This document shows positions 11,241-23,346 of a DNA stretch of 64,000 bases, piece after piece. The notes beneath the pieces are model-generated. The model was not told the origin of the DNA. It did not search any database and saw nothing but the letters and a program-made list of their open reading frames with translations. This stretch comes from Membranipora membranacea. Lineage: Eukaryota > Bryozoa > Gymnolaemata > Cheilostomatida > Membraniporidae. Each line of letters opens with the position of its first letter. Position 1 is the stretch's first letter. Location of the stretch: positions 14,386,001 to 14,450,000 of the forward strand of contig OU612068.1 in NCBI GenBank assembly GCA_914767715.1, given 5' to 3'. The position numbers and the translations under genes are program-made.

Positions 11241-13075
11241 TTGTATCTAGAAGTCAATGGAGATATGTTTTCAATGACAAAACATAAATTGAATCACACC
11301 AACTTGCCATACATATGAAAATTTATTGTAAAACCAGGAACTAAAAGCGTACAAAGAGCACCAGTGTCACTTGAAATTTGTTATACACCCACAAACTATA
11401 ACTGGCTTCACTCGTTTGGGGCCACCAAAGAAAGCAAGAATCGATTTTAACTAAAAGTCCACACCCTGACAGTGGCTCAGTGCTGTTAGCAATAACCACA
11501 GTGGCCATCTTCATTTATATACACTTACAGTGACAAATGCATAATACTGTAACCCCCACCCAGTTTGATCTACTATAGATAGGCTTTCAAAAAATTACAC
11601 GAAATTCATGAAGGTTTGCAGCAGTACTACTCAACTGCCTGCAAACATTGATAATTGTGGCAGTTCTATGATGACGGATAAGTATCTACAGTTTGTGCGG
11701 GTTAGATGTCCCTGTGGTTACTAATATGTAAGCCTTGCCATTGCAGCACCACCACCTCCACAGATAGTAAACATGCACCAAGACAAACTCACTCCTCACT
11801 GACTGTTGTGAGTGGGTGTGTCTGCGCAGTGCCTGTAACCAATCTCTTTTTTCTTTCAAGATACTATTAAGTGACACCTAGCCAGCGGGAACAAGGTATA
11901 GATAAGGACAGAGTGCACAGTGCATGCTTGCAAACAATCCCAGGGGCATGGTTTGTGACAGATTTCTGCCCAGGGTTGTCTACAATATTATTTGCACAGG
12001 CATGCTTTGCAGCTTTAAATACTGTACTTTCTTCATCTCAGCAACCAAAGTATTTATATCAACATCAGTCTCAAGCTTTTACCTGCATGTGATAAGACAC
12101 ATCTAAGAAGAAAGTTAATAAGATTTGCTGGGCAAATTAAACTTCAGCTTACAACCATTTTAACCAATCATATAACCTAATACATTTACATTTTTTTTTC
12201 ACAGTGAGTCCACTTCAAATATTTTCAATAATTTCCTGATTGCATTTTGCATGCTCCCTGTTTTTAAAAAAAGTTGTTTTATGGCATTTAGCATAGACCT
12301 TCCTTTCTGCGTGTCCCAGTGGTCAATGCATTTTCGATTGGGAGATTTAAAAGTGTTGACCAGGCCACTAAGATTATAGAAATATGACTTTCACTCTGAC
12401 AAAGAGCATGATTAGCATATTGTTGCTAATCTGATATCCTTATTATATTTATCATTCAACATGTTAGATAAGATAGGTATTGTTGCTGAATCCAGGGAGA
12501 ATCCCTGCTGAATCCAAGAAAAAAGTTGAGGATTAAGTCCTTGGTTGGGTGCCTGTCAACCCAGACAATTGCATTACTGTGAACTCACATTTGGATAACA
12601 ATAGAAAAAAAGTGCCTCTTAGTTAATACAGGGAGAATTGAACCATTCTCCCTGGTTAATACAATGAACTCCCTCAGGGAGAGGAAGTTCATTGGTTAAT
12701 ACCCCAAGCAATTCAGTCTTGATTGTCCAAAGGAATGAGGCTAATTCCTGCAGTGTTGGTATTGTTCAAGGAATTAGCCTGATCTCAAAACAAAAAGAGG
12801 GACTTTTGAGATAGGCTACCAAGAAATGGATGCGGATAAATATCAATATTTTGGTATTACTATAAGTATAATATTTGAAAGTATATAGGGCCTAGATACT
12901 AATAGCGGCTACCGATAATATGGCATCTCTGATCAACCCCAATAGTGTAACTTGTGAAGTTTTTTTGCTTTTTTACTATAGTACACAGGAAACTGGGTCT
13001 CATCTTAATTGGCCATTTTCTTATTGACTGACGACTTCTCATTTTTAAATCTTATTTTACAGTCACTTGTGAAAC
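11241..13075. other. Shared upstream region of AKR (-) and MTERF3 (+)
   Basis: No coding exon recognised. It should contain both promoters and the 5' UTR exons, since both genes show an acceptor just before the ATG (AKR at about 11247, MTERF3 at 13061-13062). The right part (12470-12800) is dense in hairpins, listed separately. Confidence 0.5.
12629..12780. repeat. Cluster of three short hairpins
   Basis: Three stems in 150 bases: CAGGGAGAA with TTCTCCCTG (12629-12654), AATGAACTCCCTC with GAGGAAGTTCATT (12663-12693, one mismatch), and AGGCTAATTCCT with AGGAATTAGCCT (12738-12780, perfect). They are likely remains of foldback elements in the AKR/MTERF3 upstream region. Confidence 0.7.
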
Positions 13076-16000
13076 ATGTGGAGGTCAATGCGATTGTTCC
13101 TGACAACTCATGCTAAGCTGAGTTCAGAAGCCCTCACCACACAATGTAGAGAGGTTCCTAGGCTACAAGAGTTCCAGGTATATAACAATTACATTTGCCC
13201 ATCAAATCACATGGACATATGAGACCATGCTCAAACAGAAATAAGTGGTAAAACTATAGGAGCGAAACTAACATGATATATCGTGATATATCGTGATAGG
13301 CCTATATCGCTTTTTAAAACTTTTTAATATTGTATTGGTGATCATGTCTAATAGTTATTTTCACAGTTGAAACCTCCCAAATATTTGACGTTGAGTCACA
13401 GTGACCTCTGGAAGTTCATTTTGGGGCAAAAAGTGCCCTTTTTATATTGAACCCTCTGTGCCTTGTTTTTGAGGTATTTGATTAGTTTATGCTTTTACCA
13501 TATAGAGGAGGCATGGCTCTAACTGGAGGAGTGCCAATTTAGTGAAACTTTATGATTTTAAGCTTTCCTGTCTTCGAGACTTGAAATTGATTTTGCAATA
13601 GTATCAGGGCCATTTCTGACCCCTCATTACATGGGACCCCAATAATGCAGAAACTAAAATTTCCAATTTATTATACCATTTTGGTCTTGTACTGTCACTT
13701 CCATCAATAATCTTACCAGCTTACAGATCCTGGTTGTCACAACTGTAACAGATAGTAACCAAAAATTTAACTAATTTAGTCAAAATTTTACAGCCAAAGT
13801 CCAGAAATTCAGAAAGATGTCAGTCGAATTTGTTGTCAGCATGATGAGCAGCAGGAGATTGTCTAGGTTTTGATGGAAGCGATTGTTGATTATGGCTTTA
13901 CATCATGAGATATTTGGATTTTTGTGGCTAAACCAGCTTTATTTGGTCCAAAACATGCACTCCTCTCCAGCCAAAAAACTGAAAACAGGTTAAACAACAT
14001 GTTATACACAATAGCTTCCATTAAACTAGAGAGTATTTCTGAGGTTTAGATCGTGGCGTTTGATGGTAAATTCAGTAGTAGATAAGTTATGAGCATAAAC
14101 ATTTCTCTTTGCTAAACAATCACCTAAAAAAGCTGATCCATTGTTGTACACAATGTGCTTTGCATGTAATACTGCATAGATTTTCATCACGCTTTTTCAT
14201 AACGTAATTCACTGCATCATTTGGCCTATTGCTGCCTATATGTTTTAATGTACAATTAATCAAGCTAGAAACATGCGACTTAAAAAAAGATTGCGATATT
14301 AAACATAAGTTAGACTACTGGCAACGTGTCAGTGAAGGAATTTTTGAGATGGGACGGGTAGATCCTGAGAAACTTAAAGGCGATATATCACGTTAAGACC
14401 AATCCCAGAGAGAGAATTCTTACTCACTTTACTGTCGGCCCATTATAGACTGTATTTGTGTACCAATTAGGTGAACATATTTCTCTTGGATCCTAAATTT
14501 TCCTACTCAATGAGGAATTTGCTCCCTGATAGCAACCAAAACATAAACAAGCGCTAGGTCTGAATATAGACATTAGGCTATGGTATTGTATTTTATCCAA
14601 ACCTCTCATCTTCTTTAGAATCTAGCAGCACTAAGAATGTACAGTGATAGAAAGGCAGAAGAGTGTTTCAATATTGCGGCCTCATCGCAACTTCAGTCAG
14701 TAGAATCACAATCAGCAGTTATACAGCCAAACACTGAAAATCACCTTAAAATTGACCCCTTGGTGTCGGGCATGAAAGATTTTAACAGGGATCGGGTCAT
14801 GGACATTATGGATAATGAAGCGAGACATCCTGGATTCACCACAGCAGCAGATGTGGTTAAATACTCACCTGATCTGCAGATGTTAATCGCTCTTGGTGTA
14901 TCTCTGAAGGATGTGGAGAAGTTGGAGGGGGCCTTAGATCTTCTATCTGATATCAAATATTATCCTACTGTTCACAGTAAGTTCTTGAGCTTAGCAGAAC
15001 TCAACTCATCTTTATTTTCCTATGTATTATGAAGAATCATTTGGTACAATACCTGACTTTGCTTCCATTAATTCACAAACAAAATCTGACACTTCACATT
15101 ATTAGAATAGGCTATGTAACTCAATGTGAATTATTGTTTGCAATACAGCAAATGTATCAGTATAGAGGGACACCGTCATGATTAGAGGTCTCATGTTCGT
15201 AAGCACACAGTCGATAATAACTGGGGCTCGCAAAATTCTACAAAAAAATTCATAAAAAATGATAAAGTTATGTATCATTGTTTCCTGCTGATTGGTTGTA
15301 AAAATATTGCGGTGCTGCTCAAGCCCAAATGTGATGCAAAAGGGTATCTAGATATAGCTTAATTCTGTGTATTTTCAGATATCCTCCGATTGCTCTCAGA
15401 GGTTGGAGTGACAGAGTTTGGAACAGTTATCACAAAATGTCCTTTCATCCTGGACCTTGAACCGAAAGTTTTAGTAGAGCGAATTCTCTACCTAAGCAAG
15501 AAAAGATTCTCCAGAGAGCAGATATCTCTCATAATCACAAAATATCCTAACTGGTTACTTCAGGAGGTTGATGATGTGGATTCAAGGCTTGGAGCTTTTC
15601 AAAAGATCTTTGAGTTGACAGGTATCATCTCAGACCTAAGAAATGTTGGGAAAATCTTTCACCAAAAATATTTAATGACTTAAACCACTGCTGGCACTCA
15701 GGCAAACTTGTGCTCATTGGATTCTCTATAGCTCCAAGATAACTAATTGAGGCTTTAATCTCGGAATTGTCACCTAAAGGGCAAATAATTTACAAGAACT
15801 GATCTTCAAAATCAAGGTATGAAATTGACGCACTAGCCGATGACGTCATTAATATCCACTAGTAAGGCCGTAGCTACGTCACATGATACCGTAAATAGTT
15901 ATTTTCATACCCTGATTTTGACAATCAGTTTGTGCAAGTTATTTGCCCATTAGGTAGCAATGCTGAGATTGCAGCCTCATAATATTAGTTTTGGGCTATA

Positions 16001-17537
16001 CAGAATTCAATAAGCACACATTTGGCTGTGTGGCAGCAGTGGTTTAAGTGATTGCCTTCTTTTGTTCTTTACCCAATACCGATTAGACTGTTCTTGATCT
16101 ATAGTATAAAACACTCATGAATTTAAACTGAGCGGCCAGTCATTACTTATTTATAACAGAAAAAAATAAAATTCCAAACTATCCTTTTACATGAAAATTT
16201 CAGGTTTGCAGATCAGGGAGATGGTCTGCCATTCACCAAGAACTGTATTTGCCAATATGGTCAAGCTGCAGGTAGGTTGGATCAATTTATTTGAATACAG
16301 AGCTTTTTATATAACCAATACGCAAGTCTCCAAATTATGCCAAGGAATATTAAAACTATCTCCTCATGTTTGGAAGGAAGACTATAGCCACATTATTAGT
16401 TTCTTGTGTATGGTATACATTGATATCTATGATATATTTGTTCCAAGCGCCCTGCTGTTTTCTCCACACATGTGGGTGTGTTTGTTTAACAGAGGGGTGG
16501 CATACAGGAGGAATATACCCAATTTAGATAAGATATTATGACCTGAAATTCATTTCTGCTTATTTTGAAGAAAACAATATTTCATCTCAAAGAAGTTCAA
16601 GAGTTTTCTCGATCACAGCTCAAGAAGATTGCAATAAGCTGCCCATCAACTCTTACGCTTAGTAAGTCATATTTTTATTAGTTTATATTAGTTTTATTAT
16701 AAGTTCATATTAATTACTGTGGTGCTTCCTTTGAGGGCAATTTGAGCGTGAAGTGATATGAAAGCCATGAAAGCCATGAAAGCCGTTACAATAGGATGTC
16801 AAAATTTCCCATGTCTTGTTGCCATGTGAAAAAATTTTGATCTATTTATCGACCCACATCTCAGCTATGATTATTCGCACGTGCTCTGATACTTGAGTTT
16901 GTAAGCATTATAACTAAAGATTTGGTAACCTCCCCGGCAACAACGAAAAACACACCGATTAAGTCACAGTATCCAAAAAGACAATATGAACTTAGGGCTA
17001 GAAGTGAATGAGGAATGAGATTCTTATCGACACACAGGGCTTCATGTTGCTTGGGCCGGACATGAGATGGTTGAGAAGGCCTCAAAACGTGCACTACTGT
17101 ATGTTGTATGGCTATTATTTGTATGCCTTTAAGGTGGTTGTTATATTATCTCATAGGAGGGACCTAATCAACAGTAGAAAATTGACCAGTTTTTCTAGCC
17201 CCACTTAGACTAATCTCATACAAATTGTTGGTAATTCTTTTTTGTTGTTATATTTTCAGATGCACGCAGTCTTCAATACAGAATAGACTATTTATTAGAT
17301 ACTATGATCATTTCTAAAGATACAATAGCTAGTTGGCCATTGATACTCAAGTGCAGAGAAAAAATACTCAAAGAGCGACACGAAATGTTGGCTCATCTAA
17401 ACAAAGCAGTATACGACACATCTGAGCCAGGTTATGTTTCTCTACAGACACTAGTAAGTGGTTCTACTGAGAATTTCTGTAAAAATGTGGCGAAAATATC
17501 CGAGGAACAGTACTATGACTTCTTAAAAACATTGTAG
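13076..17537 (+). CDS. MTERF3: Mitochondrial transcription termination factor 3-like protein
   Basis: Mitochondrial nucleic-acid-binding protein of the mTERF family; MTERF3 is a negative regulator of mitochondrial transcription and needed for mitoribosome assembly in studied animals. Exons: 13076-13177, 14619-14976, 15379-15621, 16204-16271, 16571-16661, 17260-17537; 379 residues, close to the family length. The first exon codes MWRSMRLFLTTHAKLSS, a basic, amphipathic mitochondrial presequence. The body has repeated mTERF helices with Leu/Pro marks (KCPFILDLEP, KYPNWLLQEV, CHSPRTVFANM, SCPSTLTL) and ends YYDFLKTL, the usual MTERF3-type tail. VVKYSPDLQMLIALGVSLKDVEK is the conserved lead-in. 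Intron 1 is mostly a transposon-like element (13270-14394) and intron 3 holds a 370-bp foldback. It converges on RENBP with 348 bases between the stops. Confidence 0.9.
13270..14394. mobile_element. Non-autonomous DNA element, about 1.1 kb, in MTERF3 intron 1
   Basis: AACATGATATATCG near 13270 is answered by CGATATATCACGTT at 14381-14394, giving an inverted terminal pair with one mismatch. No transposase reading frame was found between them. The left 350 bases have a diverged inverted copy at about 30480-30740 inside the receptor gene, which supports a mobile origin. No clear target duplication was found, so borders are approximate. Confidence 0.5.
15679..16048. mobile_element. 370-bp foldback element in MTERF3 intron 3
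   Basis: It starts CTTAAACCACTGCTG and ends with the exact complement CAGCAGTGGTTTAAG. The homology continues inwards for about 150 bases (GGGCAAATAATTT on the left, AAGTTATTTGCCC on the right; TCAAAATCAAGGTATGAAA against TTTCATACCCTGATTTTGA). The flanks share TGA, a possible target duplication. It fills most of the 582-base intron. Non-coding MITE or foldback. Confidence 0.85.
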
Positions 17538-17885
17538 ACTGAATATTGTAGCGCTTCCCTGCTTAGAATGGAGTAATGGTTACTGCTGAGGTAACTCCTC
17601 ACATTAACTCCTGGTCAAGGCAATTTTTTTCAACCACCTGATGTGCAGATATACAACATATAGATCTGAGGTAACTAGGTCCTTACTCCTTACAGTGAAG
17701 CATAGTCCGTGCAACTTTTTTATAATCTTGCAATGCGCAGATAAACAAAAGATAATTTGATGAGGCTTCAATTTTCCAACAATTTGATATTAATCATATT
17801 ATTAGATGTAAAGCCAACACCGTTGTGATTTCTTTCATTAGATGCCTTTCTTTAATCTTCACTAATACCCTGACTTGACCCCTTA
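17538..17885. other. Convergent spacer MTERF3 / RENBP
   Basis: 348 AT-rich bases between the two stop codons. They must hold both 3' UTR ends. Nothing else seen. Confidence 0.6.
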
Positions 17886-20800
17886 CTAATTGTCCAAGGC
17901 TAGACTGAGAATTCTAGTTAATATCTGCTCACACATCAGCAAACATCGAGGGACGTGGAAACAGCCTGTAAATACAATACACCCACAGGATAAATTAGTA
18001 TTGACCTATTTTTTCAAACTTTTTGCAAGATTATTAGCAAGCGTATGAATTATGATACAAATGGTTCAACTTTAGAAGTGATCTATTGTAACTTACAGAA
18101 ACCTTTTAAACATTTTTAACCTTCGGTAAACATTGGTAATTTCTTATGATAGAAAAAAACAGTTTTTATTGAGTGGCAAATATAAGAATTGTAATGCAGG
18201 GTCTTTTCGAATATCCCACCTTTGAAAGGGGCGCCTTTTGCCGTAGAAGTCGGTTTACCTTGTCTGTCCAGGTAACCAAACCATTCACCATGTTTGTTGT
18301 CTACAAACTAAAATTGGAACAAAAACAGGATGATATTTGTTTGCGTTCATTGTCCATTCTCAAGTATTCCATATTATTGACTACTTACTACATTTAATTG
18401 TCACAATTACGATTAATACTCAGTTGTCAAAGTTTCTAATTACAAAAAATTTAACGGAAAAAGAAGATTTAAACAACCTGAGTATATCTTCTTATGCAAA
18501 AGGTCAACGTACATGCTCTATACTGTACTTATACACTCTCTGGAATAACTCAGCTATCTCTGTAGAAGGCGTGAGCTCATATGCCATAAGTAACGCGATC
18601 ATGGCTTCATTGTGTGGCCACCATAACTTCATATGCCACTCCAGCTGGCTGGGGGCAATCTCTGGTCTTTAACAGAAATAGAGGCAAACACTGATAAACA
18701 GAATCAATTGTGGCAAATGATCACACTGTATATTTTGAAGAAACAGGTCTTTGTATTTTGTCTTGTTGTCATGATAGATCAAGCTAATATTTACCCTCGG
18801 GCGTCCAGAAAATAGAGAATACCTCCGAGATCCTCGTCCCATCCATAGCTCATTGGTCGCAGTATGAAATTGCCAATAACATGATCCACATCCATTCCAC
18901 TGTCAGGGTCCCTCTGTGAATACTCTAGCAAAAACCATCCTGCCTCTATAGCATGTCCTAGAAATAGACAAAGAGTTGATGTATATGATATACTATCAAA
19001 GATTTTTCACTCTCTTCTCATGAAAAAATAATGATCTGTAGCCCTTTCATTGACTCCTGCAAGATTGGTCTACTAGTCTTCTTCCTCAGTGTTTACACTA
19101 GAACTGTTAAGATCAGAGACCACCGAAAGAAGCAAAGCTCTTCGGCTCAGTTGGACAGATCATAGCTTAGTTCACTGGTCAGAGTGATGTTCGTCATTTT
19201 TCAGTATTCGGAGTTGCTCCCCCGTCCATTGCAGGGAAAACAACTCCGAATTTAGGCAAATGGATCAAAATTGATCTAGCTAGAGCATGGGTGGGCAACC
19301 TTTTTCTAAAAAAAGGTCACATTTTACACAGGCTCAACACAAAAGGGCGCAACCTATATTTCAGGTATAAAATCGGAACAGGAAACCGGGGTAACAATTT
19401 TTGACAAACTAAAACAGATTTATGTGTAAAAGCTGTGGTATGTGGCAAGGAACTTAAGCTGAACAGAAATTCTAATTCAAAAAATCATGTGAAGTTTTGT
19501 GGTGTGATGTTTGATTTGGCTGGGTACATGACTACTAGTCTACTGGTCTAGTGGTCTGGTCTACTAGTCTTCTTTCTCAGTGTTAACACAACTCTACAAG
19601 ATATACGTGATACTCATTAACTTCTATCTTGTACTAAACTAGAACTTACCAGGGTTCAAAAGATTGCCACTGCTTCCATCCAGTTTCTCTCCATCTTGAC
19701 CAACATTTTCCAAAACATAATTCTGTCCATCAATCTGTAACATACTAGGAATGTAAAGCTAAACATGTCCATCCTATTCAACTCAAAATTGAGAATATTT
19801 TGTTGGTGTCTTACCGCAGCTAATGATGCTGCCATATAAATAGCCTTAATCTCGTAGTATATTTTATGTGCGATGTGATATTCATCACTTTGTGTGATAT
19901 TCATCATTTATCGATGTCTCCAATTTTTACAAAAATATGAGAAAATCTCAAATCTCTTCTTTCCACTCACCTCGACAACATGCTGAAGAACTTTACTTGC
20001 TGCCTCCCTGCTGACTTCCAAATATTGTTTTGTCAGCGAAGAGTCAGCCATATATAGCTGCTCTAGAGTTCCCAGCACTATTAGTGGTATATTAAGTGGG
20101 TGAGAGCTCATCTCACTCACAGGGCCATGCCCAATTTCTGTACCGTCAGTAAATGACCAATAAATTATTTTATCCATCATCGCTATTGCCTTCTCCTGAA
20201 ATTATATGAACAGTGAGGTCAGCTCTAAATTGACACTCTGGAGATGAACACTCGATCAATTTTTTGATCAAAAGTGACAGCTCAGTACAAAATGTCTGAA
20301 CGCTGTGTGTATGATACTATTTGAAAATCAACTCTGAAATTTCAAAAATGCACGATGCATGATTTTTTACCTACCTTTCTTCACTGAGATCACAAAAAAA
20401 AATCCAACTGCTGAAACTATTCCTATTGCATCTGAACCCTGGCTTAACATCTCTGAACTTTTATTTTGGCGTCTACCACATAACCAATATGTTGGTTGTC
20501 TCTCCATTAATCTTATGATGACCTTCATGAGGTTAACCGATCTGCTTAGGCTTCGATTCAGATTCGATTTGGCACACTTTTCTTTATACAAGGTTTTTGA
20601 ATTTTCACATTGTAATGTGTTGAATTTCATATGAATTACAACCTTTATTAAACTCACCAGATACGACTTGTCACCTGTAGCTCGGTACATTTCACTCAGG
20701 GCTATCGTGTAAAAGGACTCTGTGAATATAGTTCTCTGGGTTTTCGTTGGTGAGCCTTCCTGTGTCACGGAAAAATAACATCTGTCCGTCGTGTCTGACT

Positions 20801-22029
20801 TTATGAACTTTTGCAGAAACTTGCACCCTTGGACATTCAAAAGATCAATTGCTTCATTTATTGCGTAAACACCATACCACAGGCAGCGAGCAAACATCTC
20901 ATTGAATTATTAAATCCTTGTGTTGTCTTCTCTTGTTATGTTAAGTGATCACAACTTCTTGGGAGTTGTCCCCATGCGGAAAAGGCTTGTTTCTTCTAAC
21001 ACTTTAAAAAGCTAAATTCTATATGACAAGATATTAATTGGGAGGTTGTCATGATTAAGGGCATCCGCACATCAAAGAACTGGCTCACCATGTAATGCGG
21101 CCTCAAGCATTTCTGGAGTTTGAAACCTCTTAACATCATTATATAGTCTAGCCAGGGTCCAGACCTGCCTTCCTTGTAACCATCCATACTTCATCGTGTC
21201 ATAGACCTGACCAGCTTTAGAGAGACAGTTGTAAAATCCACCACTACAAAGTGAAATAATGTGATTGATCGCTGAGTTTCCAGGCTAGTTTGTCAGGACC
21301 ACTGTTGTCTTTCATGGTTTAGTGGCAAAACCACTTGGACACTTGACTTATGGCATCTTATTCGCATTGAGGGCTCAGGCTCAATGTACTGAGTGCTTCA
21401 GTTTTACTTGTGAGGAACAAAAGTTCTCCAAAATTCCTGTGAGGTTGTTATGAAGGCTGAATCATCAGATTTGTCCCCTCACAATTGATCTCTAAAAGCA
21501 GGGCTCCTGATACATCTCCAACTGTTGCTCTGGATAGTACCAGGATGCATTGAAACATTTTTGCAGTGGCAATTCTTTCTCATTAATGGATGTATTTTAT
21601 CATGTTACTATGACCCTATGTAAAAGCAGTGTGAACTTTTGAACCCAGATTATCTCCAATGCAACCTCAGTGCATTCCAGATGAGATTAGGATGTTTTGA
21701 ATCCAACACTTGCATCAGGTACAACCAGGAATGATGCATTTGCAATGATCGCTTTTGATCAACAATGCTGTGTGCACCAAGGTTAATGAACACTTTACAG
21801 ATGCAATAAGACAGGGAAACTATGAGTGCATTTCCTTGTTTAAAGTTGCCGGTCTTTATAATGGTAACTGTGACAGGAGGAAAATATGATGCAGACTGAT
21901 TTCAATAAAAAATACTTGCCATTTGGTGTCTAGACTGTGTGAAAGCCAGTACTTGACTGTGTGGTCCAGTTGTCTACTGATGTCATTTAGAATCGGTCCA
22001 AACAGATTACCCTCTTCGGTAGAAGACAT
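17886..22029 (-). CDS. RENBP: N-acylglucosamine 2-epimerase (renin-binding protein)
   Basis: Interconverts N-acetylglucosamine and N-acetylmannosamine in amino-sugar catabolism; cytosolic alpha/alpha barrel. Exons in transcript order: 21920-22029, 21089-21243, 20658-20827, 19971-20195, 19650-19734, 18795-18957, 18513-18666, 18220-18307, 17886-17965; 409 residues, near the family's length. Landmarks: [74 protein letters not shown] (putative catalytic His), [33 protein letters not shown] and [19 protein letters not shown]. Intron 1 has a GC donor (ATG|GCAAGT) rather than GT. The third exon could begin earlier in frame, but the start at 20827 keeps the family spacing. It diverges from the Cys-loop receptor gene. 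Confidence 0.94.
19160..19345. repeat. Foldback copy 4, next to a hAT-like end
   Basis: Within a RENBP intron, CGGAGTTGCTCCCCC and ACAACTCCGAATT form a short hairpin and AGGCAAATGGATCAAA matches the family of 170-305. Directly to the right (19288-19320) GGGTGGGCAACCTTTTT resembles the termini of Charlie-type hAT elements. No second end was found for the latter. Confidence 0.45.
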
Positions 22030-23346
22030 TTTGAAATGAAATAGTAAGCCACTCTGAAGTTTTGTAGCTACCCTATTACTATTTTGTCAGCACACAGCGC
22101 AAATAATGTACACAATCCAAATTTCAGTTTGCAACAGCAAGATTAAGTGGAAACATATATGCAGTGACAGCTGAGGTCATCTGTTTATTCGTTTGTAATT
22201 CTTCAACCTAACATGAAACATGATGCTTTCTACAGATAGTTAGCTTAAACTTCCAAGCTATCATGAATTTGATATAGAGAGCATCGCTCTTCTACCCCCT
22301 CACCCATCATCTATCTTTTGTGATCTTAGTATAACGATTTATCAGACCCACCCTATAAGAGTAAATAATAGCCAGAGGCTAGTCTCACAGTTTTTGGGGT
22401 GACTTAGTCTAAGTTTTCAGACGGCTGCATTGTGAGTTCGTGGCATTACATTATCAAACGCCCAATGTAATGCCACTAACTTGCAGTTCAGCTGTCTGAG
22501 CACTTAGACTAGGGGTGACTCGATGCTAGAAAGCACCAATTTTCGTCAGCTGAGATGATTTGTTTATGAGAGAATACAACTCCTGTTGTTTGTCGCTGTT
22601 CTCAAGTTTTCACACGCACTCACCATTCCGACCAGTAACATAGTTCCTAATTTTATAAACAAAATATACAAGATTTTACAGGATTAACACGATACAATGG
22701 TCAAATTTTTCTGTGCTGATTAACGATTAATCACGTTGTGCTATTTGACTCAAGGATAAGTGCTGCTTGTCAGGTGAATGTTGTTGGATTGCTTATTATA
22801 GTATATCGGTTGTAAATGAACAGGAAAATGGCGCAAGTTTTTGGTGAAAAAATTAGGTAATTAGGTAATATTTTACCCTACATTTTATTCAGAAAACAAT
22901 CCAACATGAAAATAATTTTGCTCTTTCCACATGCCTAGAACATGATATACACCAGAAAAGAAAGATGACCATTAATAAATAATTCAGTTAGGTTATTGCA
23001 AAACTTTCCGAACCATCAAATATGCAAAAAATGAGACAACAACATAATCCTGATTGTCACTGTGATGATTATATTGTCACTGTAATATTAAAATGATTTA
23101 TCTTCGTGTATGTCTTTAGCGCCCTAGTGGTCTAAGTGCTTTGTGGTCTGTTGCATATTAATGCGTTGAACTTTCAACTTGTTCATTGCGCAAGTGTCAA
23201 GGGGGTGTGTGCATGAGCGTGTTATAATATTTATAAACCAGATAAATAAATTAAAACCCAGCAAAACTGCAGGGGAGTGACTGGCAGGACAAACTCTAGT
23301 TTTGAGTCGAGCTAAAATTTTGGTGTTTAGTTTTTACTATCGAGCA
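22030..23346. other. Shared upstream region of RENBP (-) and Cys-loop receptor (+)
   Basis: AT-rich; no coding exon found. It contains a foldback at 22405-22512, a tRNA A-box-like stretch near 23118-23150 and a TATA-like TATAATATTTATAA at about 23223-23236, some 110 bases before the receptor ATG. The last could be a core promoter but is weak evidence in AT-rich DNA. Confidence 0.45.
22405..22512. repeat. 108-bp hairpin upstream of RENBP and receptor
   Basis: TGGCATTACATT (22441-22452) pairs perfectly with AATGTAATGCCA (22464-22475), and pairing resumes outward (CAGACGGCTG with CAGCTGTCTG; CTTAGTCTAAG with CTTAGACTAG). It is either a foldback element or, less likely, a regulatory cruciform. 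Confidence 0.7.

Noticed and set aside
18528-18530. Earlier donor for RENBP exon 7 (TATAA|GTACAG)
   Set aside because: It leaves the wrong phase for the next exon and loses YSIEH; the donor at 18512 restores the family sequence.
20788-20897. In-frame upstream extension of RENBP exon 3 ([19 protein letters not shown])
   Set aside because: It would insert residues absent from the family; the acceptor before 20827 keeps exact spacing.
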